Shown here: piece after piece, positions 16,132 through 23,665 of the stretch | Position numbering within the stretch: the first letter of the stretch is position 1 | Layout of the letters: each line of letters opens with the position of its first letter | DNA from: Acidobacteriaceae bacterium | GTDB taxonomy: Bacteria > Acidobacteriota > Terriglobia > Bryobacterales > Bryobacteraceae | DNA length: 64,000 bases | NCBI GenBank assembly: GCA_019240475.1 | Contig: JAFAYI010000024.1 | Span: forward strand, 514,678-578,677 | Direction of reading: 5' to 3' | Notes under the pieces: model-generated | What the model was told of the DNA's origin: nothing | Databases searched by the model: none | The model's input: only the letters and a program-made list of their open reading frames with translations | Translations under genes and position numbers: made by a program

Positions 16132-16940
16132 CTACGCCGCTCTTTCTAACCCCCGCTCTTCGGCCCCGACCAACGCTACCAAATCCGAGACTTCCCAGAG
16201 CCGATCTGTCACGCCAGCGGCCATAGCAGGCGCGCAAGTGTGCGATGAATCTTGATGAAGTTGTATGCGAAGTAGCCGAGCGCAACGGCAGCCGAGTGGT
16301 TCTCAATCTACTTTGAAATGCGTTCGTCAAGCGAGTATAGCGTCGGTTCGTCGTGCGAATACTGAGATTGTGGTGCTCAACAAAGCTCGTGCTGATGTGC
16401 TTCGGGTTAGGGTATCCGATCATCTCCTGACGTTTGCAGCCGATGCACTTTCGCCGTAGAGCTTCTGAAGCTGGGCATAGTCGATTTCGTGACCGAATGT
16501 GCCTTCGACCGCCCGTAGGTACGTCCCGTGCCCATCGCTGGTGAGTTGAACGCGGGTGCTGAGCGGCTCGCTAGATCAAGCATAAACATGCGCGCCGTGG
16601 GTGCATTGCGATCTCCGAGCACCCACCTTGGAACGAGCTTTGTGTCGGCATCAATCGCGGCCCACAGCCAAATATCTCCGATAGCGCCACGCTCACGATT
16701 TCTGGCGTGAGGTTTCGCTGCTTGCACCCGATATACGCCCAGCACTCATCGACTTGAATCCGGCGACATTTCAAATTGCGAAACACGCGGCTCTGATAAT
16801 CAGCGGCGACGGCACCAGCTTCCACCAGGAGCCGCATCACGGTTTTCTTTCCAACCCCCGTCTTCCGAACGGTTAATCGGATAGAATTGCCTTCCACAGG
16901 CAGAGATGACCTGTTCGCGACAATGCTCTGCTTGAGCCGT
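16132..16940 (-). pseudogene. IS1-family transposase, frameshifted
   Basis: Three minus-strand frames together rebuild one transposase. The N-terminal part (near 16890 to 16680) has VEGNSIRLTVRKTGVGKKTV, a helix-turn-helix segment, and IQVDECWAYIG with the first catalytic Asp. After a frameshift near 16690 comes GDIWLWAAIDADTKLVPRWV with the second Asp. Another shift leads to the LTSDGHGTYLRAVEG segment, and another to PNPKHISTSFVEHHNLSIRT with the downstream Glu/His region and the C-terminal NFIKIHRTL block, ending at the TAG at 16132-16134. At least three indels break the reading frame, and no good start remains at the N-terminus. This is far more than the single programmed -1 frameshift of IS1, so the gene is dead. 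Confidence 0.85.
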
Positions 16941-16973
16941 TCAAGCTAGGGATTTTCAAAGTAGCCCACTACC

Positions 16974-16981
16974 AAGGCGCG
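16974..16981. repeat. Target-site duplication, right copy
   Basis: AAGGCGCG, identical to 15500-15507, immediately follows the right inverted repeat. The next gene starts at 17004, so the insertion lies about 22 bp upstream of that start codon. Confidence 0.85.
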
Positions 16982-17003
16982 GGAGAATGGTATCCTACGT
17001 TAT

Positions 17004-17213
17004 ATGGCAATCCCGAATGTAAAGCGCTTTCGGCCGTTTTGCCCGACTTGCAACGAGAGTTTTACGCTGATGGCGGTCCTGCCCAAGGATGCCGACGTGA
17101 ACGCCTATCTGGCGGACGCGGTCGGGCGTCACGATCATAAGGCCTACCAGGAAGCGAAGCAAATGCACTTCAAGGTGCGCGTCGGCCAGCAGAAGCAGAA
17201 GAAAGCCAAGTAA
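17004..17213 (+). CDS. Small CxxC protein of unknown function
   Basis: 69 residues: a short N-terminal FRPFCPTCNESF segment with one CPTC pair (possible half of a zinc site), an acidic middle, and a lysine-rich tail (GQQKQKKAK). The ATG at 17004 follows a weak GGAG placed too far upstream to be a good ribosome binding site. The IS1-like element ends only about 22 bp before the start, so the original promoter has been displaced or is now supplied by the element. No family recognised; coding potential rests on codon pattern and the intact frame. Confidence 0.5.
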   Translation: MAIPNVKRFRPFCPTCNESFTLMAVLPKDADVNAYLADAVGRHDHKAYQEAKQMHFKVRVGQQKQKKAK

Positions 17214-17252
17214 CCTCTTCCCGTTTATTCTCCGAGCCCGCAGGTTGCCCAA

Positions 17253-18560
17253 TTACGGCAGTTTGCGGGTTTGTACTATCCGCAGAGCTCTCGCGGCGGC
17301 CATCGAAACTCCCGGATCGATATCTTTCGAAAGAGATTGGAGCGGCGGGACGACGTCTTCACCGCGGCTTTCGCCGAAGATCGCGCACAAGGCAATTTTT
17401 TGATCGCGGGTAGCCTGCGCAATCAGCGGGAACAGCGCCTTGCGGACTTCGCCGCGCCGCGCCAATTCGACCAGATAAGCCTGTGCGATATTCGAGCGGC
17501 CTTTCACATCCAGATTTTCGACAAGATAAGGCAGCGGGCTGAACTCGGATGTATCCACCTTGCCTTCGTCGGCGAGCGCAAAGGCAGCGGCCAGATGCAC
17601 TCGCCAGTCCGCATCCTTTTCGTTGTAGGCATCGTTCAGAATGGGCGTGTCCGAGGGGTCGCGAAGCCGGCCGAGGCCTTCTAGCGCCGGCGCGCGCAGG
17701 TCGGAGCTGTTGCCCTTGGCGTAGTTCTGAAAGGTTGTGCGATCGTCCGGAAGCGCGAACATGGCAAGCGCCTGAAGCGCGGCGCGCTGGACCCGCATAT
17801 TCCGCGCGTGCGTCAGCGCGGAGCGAACGTCCTCGGCGGCGTCCACGTCGTGCAGGAGGCCGACTGTGTCGAGCGCGGTCGCTTGAATGCGATCGTCGAG
17901 ATCGTGAGTCAGGAAGACCACCCCGGGCCCCGCCGCTGGATCGTCGATCTTCTGCAGCGCCACCAGTGATTCGAATAGAGTCTCGTTGTCCTTGGAATGA
18001 AGCGCTTGAATCAGCGCCGAAACGGCGGCGCGGTCCCGCAGAATCCCTGCGGCGCGGGCCGCGTTGGCGCGCGCATCGGTCCCCGTCGCGGCGTTTACCT
18101 CGTCTGCCAGCGCCTGGGCGACTTCCGGCCGCGCCACCACGTCGGGATCGATCGCCTGATCGTTGCGCGAAGAGAAGAACGTTTTCACCTGGCGCACGCC
18201 TCGCGTCAGAGACCCGCTCAGGCCGCCCTTGGCGACATAGCCCGGAATGTAGTAATTGACAAGGCCGTCCGTTGCGCGAATCTCCACTTCCGAGTCCTTG
18301 TCGTGCGTTGCGCGGGCAAGCGGCTCCAGGCTGCGGTCGGTGTCCAGCTTGACGATGGCTTTGACGGCTTCTATGCGGATATCGCGATTCGGATCGCTCA
18401 GGTAATCGGCAAGCGCCGGGATGGCTTGCGGATCCTTCTTGGCGAGGTCTCTGATCCGCTGTATGCGCTCGTTGGGGCTGTAACTGGATTCGCTTTGCGC
18501 GGCAAGCAGGCCGGACAGGCAGAACGCGAACGCGGCGGCTCGAAGGCAGCAAGGAAGCAT
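17253..18560 (-). CDS. Secreted HEAT-repeat protein
   Basis: 435 residues with a signal peptide (MLPCCLRAAAFAFCLSGLLA, cleavage near AAQ-S). The rest is made of HEAT-like helical repeats, for example ALADYLSDPNRDIRIEAVKA, PLARATHDKDSEVEIRATDG, ALIQALHSKDNETLFESLVA and LQSLSKDIDPGVSMAAARAL. A non-repeat insert (YYIPGYVAKGGLSGSLTRGV, about residues 103-122) interrupts the array. HEAT repeats are protein-protein interaction scaffolds; no catalytic residues are seen. It probably works in the periplasm. It lies downstream of the MqnD-like gene, same strand, 78 bp apart. Confidence 0.85.
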   Translation of the reverse strand: MLPCCLRAAAFAFCLSGLLAAQSESSYSPNERIQRIRDLAKKDPQAIPALADYLSDPNRDIRIEAVKAIVKLDTDRSLEPLARATHDKDSEVEIRATDGLVNYYIPGYVAKGGLSGSLTRGVRQVKTFFSSRNDQAIDPDVVARPEVAQALADEVNAATGTDARANAARAAGILRDRAAVSALIQALHSKDNETLFESLVALQKIDDPAAGPGVVFLTHDLDDRIQATALDTVGLLHDVDAAEDVRSALTHARNMRVQRAALQALAMFALPDDRTTFQNYAKGNSSDLRAPALEGLGRLRDPSDTPILNDAYNEKDADWRVHLAAAFALADEGKVDTSEFSPLPYLVENLDVKGRSNIAQAYLVELARRGEVRKALFPLIAQATRDQKIALCAIFGESRGEDVVPPLQSLSKDIDPGVSMAAARALRIVQTRKLP

Positions 18561-18638
18561 ACTTGAAGGTAACTTGACGGGCCGGCAACCTCAATGGCCG
18601 TCTTACTTCAGACGACACTCTTCACTTGCCGTTCTTTC

Positions 18639-19484
18639 TTATCCGACAACCTCCACGGTTGTCTTGTGCGGAATAAGCCCGGCCTCGTAACCTAAATCCA
18701 ATAATTTCTGCGCCGCTCGCGGAACGATTTCGCCGCCATTGATGGTGTGGTGGTTGACATACATCCCGACAAACTGCTCGGCTAGCGCCGGCTCCAGGTC
18801 GCGCGCAAACTGCATGGCGTAATTCAACGCCTCTTCGCGATGATCGAGCGCATATTGAATGCTTTCGCGCATGAGGCGCGAGCATTCGCTTTGAATGTCG
18901 GCCGGCAGGTTGCGCCGGAGCGCGTTGGCGCCTAGCGGCAGCGGCAATTGATACCTGGACTTGAACCATTTGCCTAGATCGACCACGTTGTGGAGGCCGC
19001 CATGGCCATAGGTGAGCTGCCCTTCGTGGATCACGAGACCGGCGTCCACCGAGTGGTCCTTAACCGCGTCCAAGATCTTGTCGAAGGCAACGACGACGTG
19101 CTGGAAATCCGGCTGAAAGAGCTTCAAGGCCAGAAAGGCCGTCGTCATGACGCCGGGAACCGCGATTTTTTTTCCTTTGAGATCGTCGGCCGCCATATGC
19201 CGCGAACTCACCACCATGGGGCCGTAACCGTCGCCCACGCTCGATCCGCTCGCCATCAGCACATATTTATCGGCCACATATGGATAGGCGTGATACGAAA
19301 TCGCGGTCAATTCATACAAGCCTCGCGTGGCCTTCTGGTTCAGCGACTCAATGTCTTCGAGCACATGGCGAAAGTTCACCAGGCGTGAGCGCAGCTTCTT
19401 GGTCGCCAAACCGTAGAACATAAAGGCGTCGTCTGAATCGGGGCTGTGAGCGCACGTTATTTCCAACGGTGTGGAGGTGCTCAT
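18639..19484 (-). CDS. mqnD: MqnD-like 1,4-dihydroxy-6-naphthoate synthase family protein (futalosine menaquinone pathway)
   Basis: 281 residues with no signal peptide, of the periplasmic-binding-protein-like fold used by MqnA and MqnD. The opening CAHSPDSDDAFMFYGLA (about residues 11-27), GDGYGPMVVS, the KKIAVPGVMTTAFLAL segment and DAGLVIHEGQLTYGHGGL (the loop with the catalytic His) fit the COG2107/MqnD branch. MqnD cleaves cyclic de-hypoxanthine futalosine to 1,4-dihydroxy-6-naphthoate. MqnA and orphan family members look similar, so the precise step is less sure than the family. No other mqn genes are in the window, which suggests the pathway is scattered. Confidence 0.78.
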   Translation of the reverse strand: MSTSTPLEITCAHSPDSDDAFMFYGLATKKLRSRLVNFRHVLEDIESLNQKATRGLYELTAISYHAYPYVADKYVLMASGSSVGDGYGPMVVSSRHMAADDLKGKKIAVPGVMTTAFLALKLFQPDFQHVVVAFDKILDAVKDHSVDAGLVIHEGQLTYGHGGLHNVVDLGKWFKSRYQLPLPLGANALRRNLPADIQSECSRLMRESIQYALDHREEALNYAMQFARDLEPALAEQFVGMYVNHHTINGGEIVPRAAQKLLDLGYEAGLIPHKTTVEVVG

Positions 19485-19537
19485 GGCGGCGGTGTCGGTA
19501 AGAAAGGAATCCCTAGTTTAACAGAGCTTCCCCGTTT

Positions 19538-20311
19538 CTAATGGCGGCCGGCGGCTCTGCGCGCGGACTCAAGCTGCGGCGTAAGCAGTTCGAGATCTTG
19601 TTCCAGCGTGGCGAGCCGGCGGCAGCACTCCTCCGCTCCGTGTCCTTTGGCCGCCGTTTCCAAATCTTGGGCGTGGCGGCGCGCGCGTTCCGCATGAAGC
19701 GCGGCAAAGGAGCCTTTGATGGTGTGAGCCACTTTCGAAAGCCGGTCCAGATCGCCGGCCTCCAACGCATCAGACATCTCGGCCATCTGAGACGGGCATT
19801 CGGCGAAAAACAGGTCGATGATTTCCTGCATCAGGTCGTTGTCGTCGCTGACTTGAGCGCGAAACCCTGCCAAATCTAAAATCGCCGCCTCCGAGGGGGC
19901 ATCCGGCGATGACTTACTCGCGCGCAAGATCGATTGCGCCAGGCTGGTTACGGCCTGGCACAGGGTGGCAGGCTGGAAGGAATCCAGTAAATAGCCATCT
20001 ATATCCGGTTCGCCCTCGCACCACTCGGCGCCATTCGGCAGTTGGGGCGCGAGCGACAGAACCGGCGCCGGAGTAGCGCCGCGTTGCCTGCTTTCGAGGC
20101 TCCGGAGTTTGGCCTTAAATTCCGAGACGCTATCGGAGGGAAGCCGTGGGCCTAGCAGCACGGCGTCGAACTTCTGCACCGACAGCGCTTCCGAGGCTTC
20201 TTCCAAGCCGCTTGCCGGCAACGCGATATGGCGCGCGCCCGACAGCCGTTCCGTGATACGTTCCGCTTCGGCGGCATCGCTGTTCACAACCAGAACTCGA
20301 AGCGTCTTCAT
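19538..20311 (-). CDS. Degenerate receiver plus Hpt phosphotransfer protein
   Basis: 257 residues. The N-terminal ~120 residues have a CheY-like pattern (LRVLVVNSDAAEAERITERL, then FDAVLLGPRLPSDS). The phospho-accepting Asp at the end of strand 3 is Gly (LLG instead of LLD), and the acidic pair near the N-terminus is S-D, so this receiver is unlikely to be phosphorylated. The C-terminal Hpt domain (about 155-250) keeps the active histidine in VAHTIKGSFAAL. The intact Hpt suggests a role in a phosphorelay, with the pseudo-receiver for binding. No hybrid kinase is adjacent. Confidence 0.82.
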   Translation of the reverse strand: MKTLRVLVVNSDAAEAERITERLSGARHIALPASGLEEASEALSVQKFDAVLLGPRLPSDSVSEFKAKLRSLESRQRGATPAPVLSLAPQLPNGAEWCEGEPDIDGYLLDSFQPATLCQAVTSLAQSILRASKSSPDAPSEAAILDLAGFRAQVSDDNDLMQEIIDLFFAECPSQMAEMSDALEAGDLDRLSKVAHTIKGSFAALHAERARRHAQDLETAAKGHGAEECCRRLATLEQDLELLTPQLESARRAAGRH

Positions 20312-20530
20312 CTAGCGTTCTCCAACGCTTGGCCGCTGCTTAAAACAAATTGGCACATTTTCGGCAACTTTAATTTCGACGCATCTACTTTCAAAGTATG
20401 CTGTATACTTACCATTTAGTGGGGGTGTGCCTTCCCTAGTCTCACGACTCGCACCGTCATAACTCAATTCGGCCCTCGGGCCGGGGCCTTCCTATCCGCA
20501 TTCCAATTCGGAACAGCCACCGCTTTTAAC

Positions 20531-21343
20531 CTGATCTTCCCCGACGAGTGCAGGCTTTGCGAGCAGCCGCTCAAGACCCTCTCTCGGGTTCCGGTCTGCC
20601 AGGCTTGCCTCGCCCTTCCCGAACCTCTGGTAGCGGAGTTTTTCTGCCGGGCCTGCCGAACGCCCTTCGTGGATGCCTATCCACTGGATGAGCACGATCT
20701 CTGTACCGTCTGCCGGGAGAGTCTGGTGAATGTCGACACCGCTTACTCTTTCGGCAGTTATGAAGGCGCCCTCCGCAAGCTCATTCACCTATTCAAGTAT
20801 GGAAAAGTAGAAAGCCTGGCTGCGCCGCTCAGCCGGTTATTGATTCGCGCGCTTCCGGTCGAGCAACGCTTCGATGCAGTGATCGCGATGCCTATGCACT
20901 GGCGCAAGCGCTGGGAGCGCGGGTTCAACCAGGCCGAGTTACTTGCCAGGCCGATCGTCCGAAGATACGGACTGAAACTCGCGAACAATTTGCGGCGCGC
21001 CCGTTATACGACGGCGCAGGCAGGCCTGAGCGAGAGCAACCGCCAGGCCAACGCGAAGAATTCCTTTTCGCTGCGCCGGCCCGAAGAGCTGCGCGGCAAG
21101 CGAATTTTATTGGTCGACGACGTGTTCACGACGGGCGCGACGTTGAGGGCCGCCGCCGCCGCTTTGAAACAAGCAGGCGCCGTTCATGTTTCAGCGCTGA
21201 CCCTGGCCCGAGTGGACCGTAGAGGATTTGATACAGGTTCGGCTTCTTCCGGCAAAGCGGCGCAGAGCGCGCAGGGCGAAAGATGCCCGTTGAGCGCGAG
21301 TAAAGCGACGGACGCCGCGCTGGCCGGCGCCGGAGCGAACTAG
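20531..21343 (+). CDS. ComF-family phosphoribosyltransferase-like protein with N-terminal zinc ribbon
   Basis: The C-terminal part is a type I PRTase domain with the PRPP loop ILLVDDVFTTGATLRAAA. The N-terminal part has four C-x2-C knuckles: CRLC (20549), CQAC-type pair, CRAC and CTVC, the ComF zinc ribbon. The family is needed for competence DNA uptake in several bacteria. The first standard start in frame is a GTG at 20669, which would cut off most of the zinc ribbon. Coding sequence clearly continues upstream (NLIFPDECRLCEQP) to the TAG at 20417-20419, with no ATG, GTG or TTG. I therefore place the start at the CTG at 20531, tentatively; an upstream frameshift is an alternative. Confidence 0.82.
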   Translation: MIFPDECRLCEQPLKTLSRVPVCQACLALPEPLVAEFFCRACRTPFVDAYPLDEHDLCTVCRESLVNVDTAYSFGSYEGALRKLIHLFKYGKVESLAAPLSRLLIRALPVEQRFDAVIAMPMHWRKRWERGFNQAELLARPIVRRYGLKLANNLRRARYTTAQAGLSESNRQANAKNSFSLRRPEELRGKRILLVDDVFTTGATLRAAAAALKQAGAVHVSALTLARVDRRGFDTGSASSGKAAQSAQGERCPLSASKATDAALAGAGAN

Positions 21344-21350
21344 CGAGTGA

Positions 21351-21911
21351 ATGAACTTTCGGGAGCGTGTGTTGGAGATGCATACACCGGATCGACTGCA
21401 TAGGCCTGTTCTCGTACTGAACGCCAGCTACGAGCCCATCAACATCTGCGCGGCGCGAAGAGCCGTGGTGCTGATTCTGAAGGGCGTGGCGTCGGCCGAA
21501 GAGCTCGCGCCGTCGCAGGTCCATTCGGCGCGGCGTTCGCTCGGTGTTCCATCCGTCATCCGGCTCTTGGAGTATCGAAGAATTCCGCGCCAGACGCGCG
21601 CCTTATCGCGCAAGAACATTCTGATGCGCGACCGCTACACTTGCCAGTACTGCCATCGCACGCTGCCGTCGAGCGAGATGACGCTCGATCATGTAATTCC
21701 CCGCTCTCGCGCCGGAGAGACGACCTGGGAGAATCTGGTGGCCTGCTGCCATCCGTGCAACAACAGGAAGGGCAGCCGAACGCCCGAAGAAGCCGGCATG
21801 AAGCTGCTGCGGCCGCCGCGCCCGTTCACCCTGCACACCAGCCGTCATCTGATGCGCCTGTTGGGTCGCAGCGACGATCAGTGGCGCAAATACTTGTTCT
21901 ATTCGGATTAG
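21351..21911 (+). CDS. HNH endonuclease-family protein
   Basis: 186 residues. The HNH core reads [13 protein letters not shown] (about residues 88-100), [19 protein letters not shown] (about 108-126) and [19 protein letters not shown]. The D-H and the two C-x2-C pairs form the zinc and metal sites. An N-terminal region ([20 protein letters not shown]) is typical of a large family of stand-alone bacterial HNH proteins whose substrate is unknown. It starts seven bases after the ComF-like stop, so the two share a transcript and perhaps a DNA-related role. It is convergent with infC, with three bases between the stops. Confidence 0.9.
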   Translation: MNFRERVLEMHTPDRLHRPVLVLNASYEPINICAARRAVVLILKGVASAEELAPSQVHSARRSLGVPSVIRLLEYRRIPRQTRALSRKNILMRDRYTCQYCHRTLPSSEMTLDHVIPRSRAGETTWENLVACCHPCNNRKGSRTPEEAGMKLLRPPRPFTLHTSRHLMRLLGRSDDQWRKYLFYSD

Positions 21912-21914
21912 CTG

Positions 21915-22532
21915 TCAGGAAGGTTGGCTGACGGTCGAAGCCGGCGCCGGTTCCTTCGGCCGTTCGCCTTTTTCCTTGCCGGGACCAGAGCTGCCCTTCA
22001 CGGGACTGATAATCACGTGCGCGTTGCGCCCTTCCAGCCGCGGCTGCCCTTCGATGGCGCCCACTCCGGCGAGATCCTCCGCAAAGCGCAACAGAAGCTT
22101 CTTGCCTAAATCCACGTGCGCGATTTCGCGTCCGCGAAATTGCACCACGGCCTTGACGCGATTCCCTTCTTTCAGAAACCGGATCGCGTGGTTTTTCTTG
22201 AAATCGTAGTCGTGATCGTCGGTATTGGGCCGGAATTTCAGCTCCTTCACCTGGATCACGTGCTGCTTTTTCTTAGCGTCGTGCTGCTTCTTTTTCTGTT
22301 CGTATTGCCACTGCCCGTAGTCCATGGCCTTGGCGACCGGTGGTTCCGCGGTGGGCGCGATCAGAATCAGATCCAACCCCAATTCCTGGGCTTTGCGCAC
22401 AGCGGCTGGGGTGGGCATGATCTCGACAGATCCGTCCGGAAAAACGGCGCGGACCTCCTTCACGCGAATCGCCTCGTTGACGTTTTCTCGAATTCTCGGC
22501 CGGCGCGGCGGGAGACCTCTGGGTGGATACAT
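21915..22532 (-). CDS. infC: Translation initiation factor IF-3
   Basis: 205 residues. The N-domain contains NVNEAIRVKEVRAVFPDG, the GLDLILIAPTAEPPVAKAMDYG motif runs across the linker (about 52-73), and a lysine-rich linker and C-domain follow (KELKFRPNTDDHDYDFKKN, KAVVQFRGREIAH). A charged C-terminal tail of about 30 residues (SSGPGKEKGERPKEP) extends beyond the usual length. The start is an ATG at 22532, not the AUU/AUC found in many infC genes, so classic start-codon autoregulation is not suggested. Unusually, rpmI and rplT do not follow; the next gene is convergent. Confidence 0.96.
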   Translation of the reverse strand: MYPPRGLPPRRPRIRENVNEAIRVKEVRAVFPDGSVEIMPTPAAVRKAQELGLDLILIAPTAEPPVAKAMDYGQWQYEQKKKQHDAKKKQHVIQVKELKFRPNTDDHDYDFKKNHAIRFLKEGNRVKAVVQFRGREIAHVDLGKKLLLRFAEDLAGVGAIEGQPRLEGRNAHVIISPVKGSSGPGKEKGERPKEPAPASTVSQPS

Positions 22533-22644
22533 GCCGGAACTAGCGCTGAGCGCTGACCCGCGCCCGGGGTTCGAAAGAGGAAAAATTCAAATGATATACC
22601 TCCTTCTAGTTTACCTGAAAGTCCGCTGAAAAGGCGTCCTTCTA

Positions 22645-23658
22645 GTGATTATCTTCTACATATTGGCCGCCGTACTGGGTTTGGGAATTCTCTATCAAGC
22701 GCTGAGCTCGTTTGTTGACGCGCGGCGTTCCCTGCCGCCGGGCCGGATCATCGACGCAGGCGCGGGCAAACTGCACCTCGACGAACGCGGCGCGGGCGAT
22801 CCCGTCGTCGTCTTGGAATCCGGCATTGCGGCGAGTTCCATGAGTTGGGCTCTCGTTCAGCCGCGCGTAGCGGAATTCACGCGCGTCGCCAGTTACGATC
22901 GGGCAGGCTTGGGATGGAGCGGCAGAGCCTCAGCTCCGCGAAGCATCGAGCAAATGGTTGGCGAACTGGCCGCCCTGCTGAGGGCGGCAAACTTACAGCC
23001 TCCCTATGTGCTCGTGGGACACTCCTTTGGCGGGCTCTTGATCCGCGCCTTCGCTCATCTGCATCCGGCGCAAGTCGCTGGGCTGGTGTTCGTCGATCCG
23101 GTCTCGCTGAGGCTGTGGGCGGATTGTCCGCCCGGCGAAAGGCGCCGTTTGCGGTTGGGTGTCAGCCTGTCCCGGCGCGGCGCCTTCTTGGCGAGACTCG
23201 GAGTGGTTCGCGCGGCTCTTGCGTTGTTGGCTTCAGGTGGACGGCGCCTGCCTCAATGGATTGCGCGGGCCAGCGCGCCGCGCGCTACCGGCTTCCTGGC
23301 GAGTATGATCGGCCAGGTTCAGAAACTGCCTCCCAGCCTCCGGCCTATGGTACGCGCCCATTGGAGCCACCCAAAATCCTTTCTCGCCATGGGCGCTTAC
23401 CTCGAATGTCTCCCGGCCAGCGCGCGCGAGGCGCTCGCCATGCAGATTCCCGCGAAGATCCCCTTCGTTATTCTCTCGGCATCGACCGCCACGCCGGACG
23501 AAATGGACGAGAGAAATGCGTGGGCGGCGCAGGCTTCGAAGGGGCGTCACATCGTTGTCGAAGAAACCGGCCATTGGATCCTGCTTGAGCGGCCCGACGT
23601 GGTGGCAGATGCCGTTCAAGAGATTGTCGAATTGGCTCGCGGGCGGCTCCGCATATAA
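22645..23658 (+). CDS. Alpha/beta-hydrolase fold protein
   Basis: 337 residues with an N-terminal hydrophobic helix (IIFYILAAVLGLGILYQALSS) serving as a signal anchor. The core shows the HG-like oxyanion region, YDRAGLGWS, the nucleophile elbow GHSFGGLLIRA (Ser near residue 127), an acidic residue region (HPAQVAGLVFVDPVS) and a C-terminal catalytic His (EETGHWILLERPD). Substrate unknown; the family includes haloalkane dehalogenases, lipases and peroxidase-like enzymes. GTG at 22645 starts the frame. The following amidohydrolase gene begins within about ten bases. Confidence 0.85.
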   Translation: MIIFYILAAVLGLGILYQALSSFVDARRSLPPGRIIDAGAGKLHLDERGAGDPVVVLESGIAASSMSWALVQPRVAEFTRVASYDRAGLGWSGRASAPRSIEQMVGELAALLRAANLQPPYVLVGHSFGGLLIRAFAHLHPAQVAGLVFVDPVSLRLWADCPPGERRRLRLGVSLSRRGAFLARLGVVRAALALLASGGRRLPQWIARASAPRATGFLASMIGQVQKLPPSLRPMVRAHWSHPKSFLAMGAYLECLPASAREALAMQIPAKIPFVILSASTATPDEMDERNAWAAQASKGRHIVVEETGHWILLERPDVVADAVQEIVELARGRLRI

Positions 23659-23665
23659 TCACCCT

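Larger units (their letters stand above)
15508..16973 (-). mobile_element. IS1-like insertion element with a passenger gene
   Basis: A 1,466-bp element bounded by 18-bp terminal inverted repeats with one mismatch (left end GGCAGTGGGCTACTTTGA at 15508-15525, right end its complement at 16956-16973, GGT in place of GGC). It is flanked by an 8-bp direct repeat. Inside, on the minus strand, are a frameshifted IS1-family transposase (about 16132-16940) and a separate intact ORF (15517-16095). IS1 itself is about 770 bp with two overlapping ORFs, so the extra 600 bp make this a cargo-bearing derivative. The transposase is broken, but the perfect duplication implies the insertion is not ancient. Confidence 0.85.

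Noticed and set aside
16132..16940. Programmed -1 frameshift, as in IS1 insAB'
   Set aside because: At least three separate frame changes are needed to restore the protein and the N-terminal start is missing, so this is decay rather than programmed frameshifting.
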